The notes under the pieces are model-generated. The model saw only the letters and a list, made by a program, of their open reading frames with translations, did no database searches and was not told the origin of the DNA. A program made the translations under genes and the position numbers. Below, one piece after another: positions 1-5,190 of a DNA stretch of 5,190 bases. Position 1 is the stretch's first letter. Each line of letters starts with the position of its first letter. This stretch comes from Candidatus Palibaumannia cicadellinicola (GTDB lineage: Bacteria > Pseudomonadota > Gammaproteobacteria > Enterobacterales > Enterobacteriaceae): assembly GCF_002855795.1 (NCBI RefSeq), contig NZ_NJPO01000096.1, positions 1-5,190 of the forward strand. Reading direction: 5' to 3'.

Positions 1-113
1 CAAAAGGCATGTAAGGTAAGCTTAGAAGCCTATGAAGAATAGCGAGTCAAGTAAGTCGGATGAACCCCAATTTATGTTTCCTGAACTTAATAGTTTGTAT
101 TCCGTAGCTTCAT

Positions 114-2459
114 TCATGCTAAGCTAAACGGAGTTTTTTGCAATGCAAAGGTAAGTACTTCGTCAATACGCTGTACTAGTTCAATATTCAGATCATGAAT
201 AACAATAGTTGGCATATCTTCGATATCTCGTTTATTTTCGTAAGGGATCAATACAGTTTTAATGCCCCCGCGATGGGCAGCAAGTAGTTTTTCTTTTAGC
301 CCACCTATTGGCAATACTTGACCGCGGAGTGTGATCTCTCCGGTCATTGCTACATTGGCTTTCACCGGATTACCGGTCAGACATGATACCAGTGCTGTAC
401 ACATAGCTATTCCAGCACTAGGACCATCTTTTGGTGTAGCTCCTTCCGGAACATGAACATGGATATCACTTTTTTCATAAAAATCTTGATGGATGCCTAG
501 TTTATCTGCGCGCGCGCGTACAACAGTAAGCGCAGCCTGGATCGATTCTTGCATTACTTCACCCAGTGAACCAGTATAGGTTAGTTTGCCTTTACCAGGA
601 ACGCAGGCGGTTTCAATAGTTAGCAGCTCTCCGCCTACTTCAGTCCATGCTAAACCTGTGACTTGTCCAATCCTATTCTCTCCTTCCGCCCGCCCATAGT
701 CAAAACGTTGCACGCCTAAAAAGTCTTTTAAATTATCAGTATTAATCGTAATATGTTTAATACTATTATTCATAAGTAACGTTTTGACAGTCTTACGACA
801 TAGTTTAGACATTTCACGTTCTAGATGACGAACCCCGGCTTCGCGGGTATAATAACGGATTATACTAATTAGCGCGCTGTCTTCTATTGTCAGTTCTCCT
901 GTTTTCAAGGCGTTGCGTTCTAACTGTTTAGCCAATAGATGCTGACGCGCAATGTTTAGCTTTTCATCTTCGGTATATCCTGACAATCGGATAACTTCCA
1001 TTCGATCGAGCAGCGGGGTAGGAATATTCATCGAGTTGGAAGTAGCTACAAACATGACATCAGAAAGATCATAATCTACTTCTAAATAATGGTCATTAAA
1101 AGTCATATTCTGTTCAGGATCTAAAACTTCCAGTAAAGCGGAAGCTGGATCACCTCGCATATCTGACGACATTTTGTCAATTTCATCAAGCAGAAACAAC
1201 GGGTTTTTCACCCCTATTCTAGCAATCTTCTGAATGAGTTTTCCTGGCATAGAACCGATATAAGTCCGGCGATGACCGCGTATCTCAGCTTCATCTCGTA
1301 CTCCACCTAGCGCCATTCTAACATATTTACGACCTGTGGACTTAGCAATCGATTGACCAAGAGATGTTTTTCCTACCCCCGGTGGTCCTACTAAGCATAG
1401 GATTGGACCTTTAATTTTACTTATACGGCTCTGCACCGCCAGGTATTCTAAAATGCGCTCTTTTACTCTATTTAGCCCATAGTGATCTTTATCAAGAATG
1501 GCCTGCGCCTTAACAAGGTCTTTTTTTACTTTACTACGGGCATGCCATGGGACTGATAGCATCCAATCGATATAACCGCGGACTACAGTAGCTTCAGCAG
1601 ACATAGGGGACATCATCTTTAGTTTTTGCAGCTCGGCTTCAGTTTTGTCCCGTGCTTCCTGCGGCATTTTAGCAGCTTCTATCTTGCGTCTTAGAACTTC
1701 ATGTTCGTCTGGTGCGTCATCCATCTCTCCCAACTCTTTCTGAATAGCTTTCATCTGTTCATTTAGATAATATTCTCGTTGACTTTTCTCCATCTGTTTC
1801 TTAACACGATTGCGAATACGTTTTTCAACCTGCAATAAATCTATTTCTGACTCCATCATCGCCATCAAGTATTCAAGCCGCTCAGATACGTCGGTCATTT
1901 CTAGTACCGACTGTTTATCAGCTAGTTTAAGCGGCATGTGAGCCGCGATAGTATCGGCTAACCGGGCAGCATCTTCGATGCTGTTCAGCGAAGTAAGAAC
2001 TTCTGGCGGAATTTTTTTATTTAATTTGATATAACCTTCGAATTGATTAATCGCCGTACGGACGAGTACTTCCTGCTCGCGCTCGTCTAATTCTGGTATG
2101 TCAAAATAATCGGCCTCAGCAGTAAAATGATCGCCGCTATCAGCTAGTTTTATGATCCGAGCGCGCGTTAACCCTTCTACTAGAACTTTTACTGTACCAT
2201 CAGGTAATTTGAGCATTTGCAGAATAGATGATACGGTTCCGATCGAAAATAGATCGTTAGTGTTTGGTTCGTCAGTTAAAGCTTCTTTCTGTGCCACTAA
2301 CATTATTTTTTTGTCATTATCCATAGCGGCCTCAAGACACCTAATAGATTTTTCTCGGCCGACAAACAGTGGGATGACCATGTGCGGATAGACCACCACA
2401 TCGCGCAAAGGCAATACGGGGATTTCCATGCGTTCGGAACGCTCAGTATTCGCATTCAT
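114..2459 (-). CDS. lon: Lon ATP-dependent serine protease (endopeptidase La)
   Basis: Complete 781-residue LonA-type protease, a cytoplasmic homohexamer that unfolds and degrades misfolded and selected regulatory proteins. Seen in order: N-terminal substrate-binding domain (about 10-205, opening EIPVLPLRDVVVYPHMVIPLF), a charged helical region (about 210-310), the AAA+ module with Walker A GPPGVGKT (358-365, Lys364) and Walker B FLLDEID (Glu426 by alignment), then the protease domain with catalytic Ser681 in KDGPSAGIA and Lys724 in GGLKEKLLAAH. The Ser, Lys and Walker A codons were checked on the DNA. Compared with the E. coli protein recalled from memory (784 residues), it has two extra residues near the N-terminus and a tail about five residues shorter, with no internal indel found. 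The start is supported by the conserved MN...ERSER opening and the purine-rich site AAGAGAAAG just upstream. It follows clpX after 115 bp and has its own heat-shock promoter. No frameshift or missing key residue, so it should be functional. Confidence 0.98.
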   Translation of the reverse strand: MNANTERSERMEIPVLPLRDVVVYPHMVIPLFVGREKSIRCLEAAMDNDKKIMLVAQKEALTDEPNTNDLFSIGTVSSILQMLKLPDGTVKVLVEGLTRARIIKLADSGDHFTAEADYFDIPELDEREQEVLVRTAINQFEGYIKLNKKIPPEVLTSLNSIEDAARLADTIAAHMPLKLADKQSVLEMTDVSERLEYLMAMMESEIDLLQVEKRIRNRVKKQMEKSQREYYLNEQMKAIQKELGEMDDAPDEHEVLRRKIEAAKMPQEARDKTEAELQKLKMMSPMSAEATVVRGYIDWMLSVPWHARSKVKKDLVKAQAILDKDHYGLNRVKERILEYLAVQSRISKIKGPILCLVGPPGVGKTSLGQSIAKSTGRKYVRMALGGVRDEAEIRGHRRTYIGSMPGKLIQKIARIGVKNPLFLLDEIDKMSSDMRGDPASALLEVLDPEQNMTFNDHYLEVDYDLSDVMFVATSNSMNIPTPLLDRMEVIRLSGYTEDEKLNIARQHLLAKQLERNALKTGELTIEDSALISIIRYYTREAGVRHLEREMSKLCRKTVKTLLMNNSIKHITINTDNLKDFLGVQRFDYGRAEGENRIGQVTGLAWTEVGGELLTIETACVPGKGKLTYTGSLGEVMQESIQAALTVVRARADKLGIHQDFYEKSDIHVHVPEGATPKDGPSAGIAMCTALVSCLTGNPVKANVAMTGEITLRGQVLPIGGLKEKLLAAHRGGIKTVLIPYENKRDIEDMPTIVIHDLNIELVQRIDEVLTFALQKTPFSLA

Positions 2460-2541
2460 AGAACTTTCTCTTCGTTTAGCTTCCGCCAGGTTTATAGGAC
2501 ACGCAACACTAGGCTTTTGCCAGTTTTAATCTATAGGTATT
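2460..2541 (-). other. lon 5' untranslated leader
   Basis: This is the non-coding stretch between the inferred start of the sigma32 transcript and the lon ATG. The minus strand carries CCTGGCGGAAGCTAAACGAA just before the ribosome binding site. E. coli lon, from memory, has nearly the same block (CCTGGCGGAAATTAAACTAA) at the same place. Conservation in a spacer that has otherwise diverged suggests a role in translation or mRNA structure. The exact 5' end is inferred from promoter geometry, not mapped. Confidence 0.55.
2464..2472 (-). promoter_or_regulatory. lon ribosome binding site
   Basis: The minus strand reads AAGAGAAAG, then four bases, then the lon ATG. It is a modest Shine-Dalgarno sequence, but it matches in position and character the purine tract before E. 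coli lon (AAGAGAGAG, from memory). It supports the ATG at 2459 as the start. Confidence 0.7.
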
Positions 2542-2546
2542 TGAGT

Positions 2547-2574
2547 ATATGGGGTCGAATGGCTTACATTCAAC
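2547..2574 (-). promoter_or_regulatory. Sigma32 (heat-shock) promoter of lon
   Basis: On the minus strand the -35 element GTTGAA (2574-2569) is followed by a 14-base spacer and the -10 element CCCCATAT (2554-2547). The sigma32 consensus is CTTGAA, 13-15 bases, CCCCATnT, so the -10 is a full match and the -35 differs at one base. E. coli lon is a known RpoH-regulon gene whose promoter, as I recall it, has the same GTTGAATG and CCCCATATACT blocks. The -35 begins on the first base after the clpX stop codon. Transcription should begin a few bases below 2545, leaving a leader of roughly 80 bases before the lon ATG. The sequence match is direct; RpoH dependence is inferred from the family. Confidence 0.85.
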
Positions 2575-3939
2575 TCATTCGCAAGAAGCCTGCTGAGCTT
2601 CGTGTTTACCGTAAATCAGTAATGGCTCAGCCTGACCAGCGATGACTGTTTCATCAATAACTACTTTTGCCACACTTTCTTGAGACGGCAATTGATACAT
2701 AGTTTCTAATAGTACTCCTTCTACGATAGAACGTAATCCGCGGGCACCTGTCTTTCGCGCCATGGCTTTTTTAGCTATTGCGGTCAGTGCTTCTTCACTA
2801 AATTCTAGTTCAACTCCTTCCAGATTGAACAGTGCCTGGTATTGCTTAGTCAGCGCGTTCTTTGGTTCACGCAATATCTTAATTAATGCTTCTTCGCTTA
2901 ATTCATTCAACGTCGCAATAATCGGTAGACGACCGATGAACTCGGGAATCAGGCCAAATTTCACTAGATCCTCCGGTTCTACTTGAACAAGTAACTGACT
3001 TTCAGTTAATTTTTCCGAGCTAACTTTAATTGTAGCGCTAAAGCCAATACTGTGGTTCGTTTTAGTACGTTGTTTTATAACTTTATCTAGTCCTGCGAAA
3101 GCACCACCGCAGATAAAAAGAATCTGTGATGTATCTATCTGTAAAAACTCCTGCTGAGGATGTTTTCGCCCCCCCTGTGGTGGAACCGCAGCAATAGTGC
3201 CTTCAATTAGTTTTAGTAATGCCTGCTGCACCCCCTCACCTGAGACATCACGGGTTATAGAGGGATTCTCTGACTTACGGGAAATTTTGTCTATTTCATC
3301 AATATAAACTATGCCACGTTGCGCTTGTTGCACATCGTAATCACATTTTTGTAGTAGTTTCTGTATAATATTTTCTACATCTTCACCAACATACCCTGCT
3401 TCGGTTAGGGTAGTTGCATCAGCCATAGTGAACGGTACGTGTAAAAAACGTGCTAGTGTATTAGCTAGTAGCGTTTTACCACTACCTGTAGGTCCAATTA
3501 GTAAAATATTGCTTTTTCCTAGCTCAATACCGTTGGTAGTATCGCGATTACGTAAGCGTTTGTAGTGATTATACACAGCAACCGCTAAAACTTTTTTTGC
3601 TTTCTCCTGACCAATCACATAATCATTCAGGTGATTACAGATTTCATGGGGCGTAGGTAGTACGTTGAGTTCCCGATGTTGCGCTACTTCCTTGATCTCT
3701 TCCCGGAGATTGATCTCTTCCCGGAGATTGATCTCTTCTAGTAGATTAATTGTGTCCCGGAGATTAATTTTGTCCCGGAGATTGATCTCTTCCAGGATAA
3801 TATCATGGCAGAAATTAACACATTCATCGCAGATATAAACCGATGGCCCAGCAATTAGTTTCCGTACTTCCTGTTGGTTTTTGCCGCAGAAAGAGCAATA
3901 AATTCGCTTTTTTGAACTGTCTTTGCGCTTATCTGTCAT
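2575..3939 (-). CDS. clpX: ClpX, AAA+ unfoldase subunit of ClpXP, with a 30-residue repeat insertion
   Basis: Complete 454-residue ClpX. A hexameric ring unfolds tagged substrates with ATP and threads them into ClpP in the cytoplasm. The N-terminal zinc-binding domain has Cys15, Cys18, Cys37 and Cys40 at the E. coli positions. The AAA+ part has Walker A GPTGSGKT (149-156, Lys155), the pore loop GYVGED (Tyr183), Walker B VYIDEID (Glu215), the RKH loop in GGRKHP, the ClpP-docking tripeptide IGF (298-300) and sensor 2 GARG (Arg400). All sit exactly 30 residues later than in the 424-residue E. coli protein. The difference is one insertion at about 53-82, after the zinc domain, made of five extra copies of a six-residue repeat (see 3692-3799). 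The frame is kept and the motor is intact, so it is probably functional. The start is fixed by the conserved MTDKRKD opening and a strong AGAGGT site. It lies 159 bp after clpP with no terminator between, so co-transcription is likely. Confidence 0.98.
   Translation of the reverse strand: MTDKRKDSSKKRIYCSFCGKNQQEVRKLIAGPSVYICDECVNFCHDIILEEINLRDKINLRDTINLLEEINLREEINLREEIKEVAQHRELNVLPTPHEICNHLNDYVIGQEKAKKVLAVAVYNHYKRLRNRDTTNGIELGKSNILLIGPTGSGKTLLANTLARFLHVPFTMADATTLTEAGYVGEDVENIIQKLLQKCDYDVQQAQRGIVYIDEIDKISRKSENPSITRDVSGEGVQQALLKLIEGTIAAVPPQGGRKHPQQEFLQIDTSQILFICGGAFAGLDKVIKQRTKTNHSIGFSATIKVSSEKLTESQLLVQVEPEDLVKFGLIPEFIGRLPIIATLNELSEEALIKILREPKNALTKQYQALFNLEGVELEFSEEALTAIAKKAMARKTGARGLRSIVEGVLLETMYQLPSQESVAKVVIDETVIAGQAEPLLIYGKHEAQQASCE
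3692..3799 (-). repeat. Six-copy 18-bp in-frame tandem repeat inside clpX
   Basis: Six back-to-back 18-base units start at 3692, 3710, 3728, 3746, 3764 and 3782. On the plus strand the unit is TTGATCTCTTCCCGGAGA. Units 1 and 2 are identical. Unit 3 differs from them at three bases, unit 4 at five, unit 5 at four and unit 6 at two. Units 4 and 5 differ from each other at only one base and form a subfamily (TTAATT...TGTCCCGGAGA). Each unit is six codons, so the frame is kept. The protein reads as variations of [36 protein letters not shown], then EEIKEV. E. coli ClpX has a single REEIKEV here, so the array probably grew from that ancestral segment by slippage or unequal recombination. Confidence 0.97.
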
Positions 3940-3945
3940 CAGTAA

Positions 3946-3951
3946 ACCTCT
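3946..3951 (-). promoter_or_regulatory. clpX ribosome binding site
   Basis: The minus strand reads AGAGGT, six bases, then the clpX ATG. This is a strong Shine-Dalgarno match at good spacing and fixes the start. A run of nine A residues on the minus strand (3963-3955) lies just upstream and probably keeps the site unstructured. Confidence 0.85.
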
Positions 3952-4098
3952 TTATTTTTTTTTGTTCCGCCCATTAAGTAAGTATAAGTGAGTAATAGCT
4001 AAATCGTTACGGCTGAATTCAAAATAGGTCGTGTCGTAGGAGGAAATATACCTTCCTTAGCCTTAGAATATATTACTGTCTTATTATGATGGTATTTG

Positions 4099-4722
4099 TT
4101 ACATACGCTGGCTCAAAACGGAATCAACTAGTCCATAGTCTACCGCTTCATTCGCAGAGAGAAACCTATCGCGCTCTGTGTCTTGTTCGATCACTTGGAG
4201 AGCCTGTCCGACATGTTTTGCCATTAACTCGTTCATCCGTGCTTTGACCTTGATAATCTCTTGAGCGTGGATCTCAATATCAGTCGCCTGACCCTGGAAG
4301 CCACCCATAGGCTGATGAATCATGATCCGTGCATTAGGTAAGCAAAAACGCTTGCCTTTGGCACCAGCTGCAAGTAAGAAAGCACCCATCGAAGCTGCCT
4401 GACCCATACAAAAAGTGCTTACATCTGGTTTAATGAATTGCATTGTATCGTAAATAGACATCCCAGATGTAATAACTCCACCAGGGGAGTTAATGTATAG
4501 ATAAATATCTTTTTCCGGGTTTTCTGCTTCGAGAAAAATCATCTGTGCCACAATCAAATTGGCCATATAGTCTTCAACCTTACCGGTCATGAAGATAATA
4601 CGTTCTTTCAACAATCGCGAAAAGATGTCGTATGAACGCTCTCCGCGTAAATGACGCTCAACTACCATAGGCACCAAGGCCATATTGAGTTGGTATGGAG
4701 TATGTTCACCACTATATGACAT
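4099..4722 (-). CDS. clpP: ClpP, proteolytic subunit of ClpXP/ClpAP
   Basis: Complete 207-residue ClpP, the same length as E. coli ClpP. Two heptameric rings form a closed barrel, and ClpX or ClpA delivers unfolded chains to it. The catalytic triad is present: Ser111 in GQAASMGA, His136 in MIHQP and Asp185 in the [10 protein letters not shown] segment, each codon checked on the DNA. The N-terminus [14 protein letters not shown] followed by ALVPMV matches the E. coli 14-residue propeptide and its Met14/Ala15 autoprocessing point, although the propeptide itself has diverged (residues 7-13). The glycine-rich substrate-binding strand [16 protein letters not shown] is intact. The start is supported by this alignment and by GAGGAG six bases upstream. 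It is separated from tig by the tig terminator and about 200 bp of AT-rich DNA, so it probably has its own promoter. It probably leads a transcript continuing into clpX. Confidence 0.98.
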   Translation of the reverse strand: MSYSGEHTPYQLNMALVPMVVERHLRGERSYDIFSRLLKERIIFMTGKVEDYMANLIVAQMIFLEAENPEKDIYLYINSPGGVITSGMSIYDTMQFIKPDVSTFCMGQAASMGAFLLAAGAKGKRFCLPNARIMIHQPMGGFQGQATDIEIHAQEIIKVKARMNELMAKHVGQALQVIEQDTERDRFLSANEAVDYGLVDSVLSQRM

Positions 4723-4728
4723 TTTTTT

Positions 4729-4734
4729 CTCCTC
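4729..4734 (-). promoter_or_regulatory. clpP ribosome binding site
   Basis: The minus strand reads GAGGAG, six A residues, then the clpP ATG. It is a near-ideal Shine-Dalgarno sequence at ideal spacing and fixes the start. Confidence 0.85.
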
Positions 4735-4802
4735 GAAAAAAACTCTTTATATTCTGGATTCTGAGTTTGACATCAGATATTAAGATAATAGCATGTGCTT
4801 AT

Positions 4803-4832
4803 ATTATCCTCTCACACATTGCTGAATGTCAT
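4803..4832 (-). promoter_or_regulatory. Candidate sigma70 promoter for clpP (proximal)
   Basis: On the minus strand ATGACA (4832-4827) is followed by an 18-base spacer and GATAAT (4808-4803). Each hexamer matches five of six bases of TTGACA and TATAAT, and the spacer is in the accepted range. It would give a leader of roughly 75 bases. In DNA this AT-rich, chance matches are common, so this is a candidate only. Confidence 0.4.
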
Positions 4833-4857
4833 CTAGGTTGTTCATGCTATATTCTAT

Positions 4858-4885
4858 ACGATATTTAATATTCGTTAGCTGTCAA
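4858..4885 (-). promoter_or_regulatory. Candidate sigma70 promoter for clpP (distal)
   Basis: On the minus strand a perfect -35 hexamer TTGACA (4885-4880) is followed by a 16-base spacer and a weak -10, TATCGT (4863-4858, four of six bases). It lies downstream of the tig terminator and points towards clpP. The -35 is convincing and the -10 is not, so confidence is low. Confidence 0.3.
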
Positions 4886-4923
4886 TCTATTCTATTGATT
4901 TTAAGCTAGATAAAAGACTTATA

Positions 4924-4961
4924 CAAACAAAAAAGCCTGTCATCCCGTGGTGACAAGCTTT
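4924..4961 (-). terminator. Rho-independent terminator after tig
   Basis: The minus-strand transcript forms a hairpin with arms AAAGCTTGTCA (4961-4951) and TGACAGGCTTT (4942-4932), including one G-U pair, around an eight-base loop. Six T residues on the minus strand (4934-4929) overlap the base of the stem, then G, TTT and G. It lies 54 bp after the tig stop codon. Arm plus T-tract fits intrinsic termination of tig, separating it from clpP. The plus-strand side has only a short T run, so it looks one-directional. Confidence 0.85.
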
Positions 4962-4968
4962 CTGAAGA

Positions 4969-4996
4969 GGAAGCTAAGTACTATATCTGTGCTTCC
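4969..4996 (-). repeat. Small inverted repeat in the tig trailer
   Basis: GGAAGC (4969-4974) and GCTTCC (4991-4996) are perfect inverted arms around 16 bases. They lie between the tig stop and the main terminator. The stem is only six base pairs with a long loop and no T-tract, so it may be a minor mRNA 3'-end structure or chance. Confidence 0.3.
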
Positions 4997-5015
4997 CAAA
5001 TTAAAATAAAAGCTT

Positions 5016-5189
5016 TCAGGTAGCGTTAAACTGATGCATAAAATCCGTAAAACATGTCTCTTTTTCTGTGACTGTAGCATTAATAAGCAGTGTTTCAAAC
5101 GCCTGTTCTTCTAGTACCATATTGTGTATATTTTTTATCATAGCCTGATTTTTTTGGTAGAAATTGATTGTGTCTTTCTGGTTTTTATT
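5016..5189 (-). CDS. tig: Trigger factor, C-terminal fragment (cut by window edge)
   Basis: The last 57 codons and TGA stop of tig; the rest lies beyond the right end of the window. Trigger factor is a ribosome-bound chaperone and peptidyl-prolyl isomerase that shelters nascent chains. The visible part is the end of the C-terminal helical chaperone domain. NMVLEEQAFETLL followed by ATVTEKETCF aligns with E. coli NVALEEQAVEAVL and AKVTEKETTF, as recalled. The last residues (TDFMHQFNAT) differ from E. coli NELMNQQA and run two residues longer. The position upstream of clpP on the same strand is the standard enterobacterial arrangement and supports the call. It ends in its own intrinsic terminator. 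The rest of the gene cannot be judged from here. Confidence 0.93.
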   Translation of the reverse strand, partial: NKNQKDTINFYQKNQAMIKNIHNMVLEEQAFETLLINATVTEKETCFTDFMHQFNAT

Positions 5190-5190
5190 G

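Larger units (their letters stand above)
4723..4923. other. AT-rich non-coding region upstream of clpP
   Basis: About 200 bp between the tig terminator and the clpP start. It holds the clpP ribosome binding site and the two candidate promoters listed separately. I found no convincing ORF or RNA gene in it, and no clear sigma32 motif (CTTGAA with CCCCAT) like the one before lon. A sampled 60-base line here is only about 23% G+C. Confidence 0.6.

Noticed and set aside
1..113. Search for a downstream gene (hupB expected) or its promoter
   Set aside because: No start codon with a hupB-like reading frame is visible. A lone TTGACT on the minus strand has no acceptable -10 at proper spacing.
105..126. 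Inverted repeat TAGCTT ... AAGCTA over the lon stop codon
   Set aside because: The stem is six AT-rich base pairs and no T-tract follows on the minus strand. It is too weak to call a terminator for lon.
2152..2391. Plus-strand ORF of 79 codons inside lon
   Set aside because: It lies fully within the conserved N-terminal domain of lon on the opposite strand and looks like a shadow of that gene.
2382..2645. Plus-strand ORF of 87 codons across the lon-clpX junction
   Set aside because: It overlaps the coding ends of both lon and clpX on the opposite strand and covers the lon promoter. I recognise no protein family in it.
2762..2986. Plus-strand ORF of 74 codons inside clpX
   Set aside because: It lies fully within the conserved C-terminal part of clpX on the opposite strand. 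Its composition is serine-rich, as expected for an antisense shadow.
3692..3799. CRISPR-like or mobile-element reading of the repeat array
   Set aside because: The units are contiguous 18-mers with no spacers and are translated in frame within clpX. There are no cas genes, terminal inverted repeats or target-site duplications.
4038..4057. Possible hairpin between clpP and clpX (AGGAGG ... CTTCCT)
   Set aside because: In the minus-strand transcript the six-base stem contains an A-C mismatch and no T-tract follows, so it is not a terminator and is weak as a structure.

Overview
The window holds the C-terminal end of tig (trigger factor), then clpP, clpX and lon, all on the minus strand and transcribed from high to low coordinates. 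This is the classic gammaproteobacterial/Enterobacterales order tig-clpP-clpX-lon, which hupB follows in E. coli. The window stops before any hupB start codon. The three complete proteins align with the E. coli versions over almost their full length and keep every catalytic residue I could locate. Base composition is AT-shifted: sampled coding lines are about 42% G+C and a sampled clpP upstream line is about 23%. This suggests an enterobacterial lineage under AT mutation pressure, for instance an insect-associated symbiont. That is an inference, and I cannot name the species.

Layout from right to left. 5190-5016: the last 57 codons and stop of tig. 5015-4924: a tig trailer with an inverted repeat and a good intrinsic terminator. 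4923-4723: an AT-rich, non-coding clpP upstream region with two candidate sigma70-type promoters. 4722-4099: clpP. 4098-3940: a 159-bp non-coding spacer with the clpX ribosome binding site. 3939-2575: clpX, carrying an in-frame tandem repeat. 2574-2460: a compact spacer with a recognisable sigma32 (heat-shock) promoter and leader for lon. 2459-114: lon. 113-1: non-coding, with no clear terminator or promoter.

The genes form a protein-quality-control cluster. Trigger factor chaperones nascent chains at the ribosome exit tunnel. ClpX unfolds substrates and feeds them into the ClpP peptidase barrel. Lon is a self-contained ATP-dependent protease. No intrinsic terminator is visible between clpP, clpX and lon, so read-through is likely, with lon also having its own heat-shock promoter.

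I see no new gene system here. The one clearly unusual feature is inside clpX. Six tandem copies of an 18-bp unit (3692-3799) add 30 residues of a six-residue repeat, based on E-E-I-N-L-R, between the zinc-binding domain and the AAA+ motor. The rest of the protein keeps E. coli spacing exactly.
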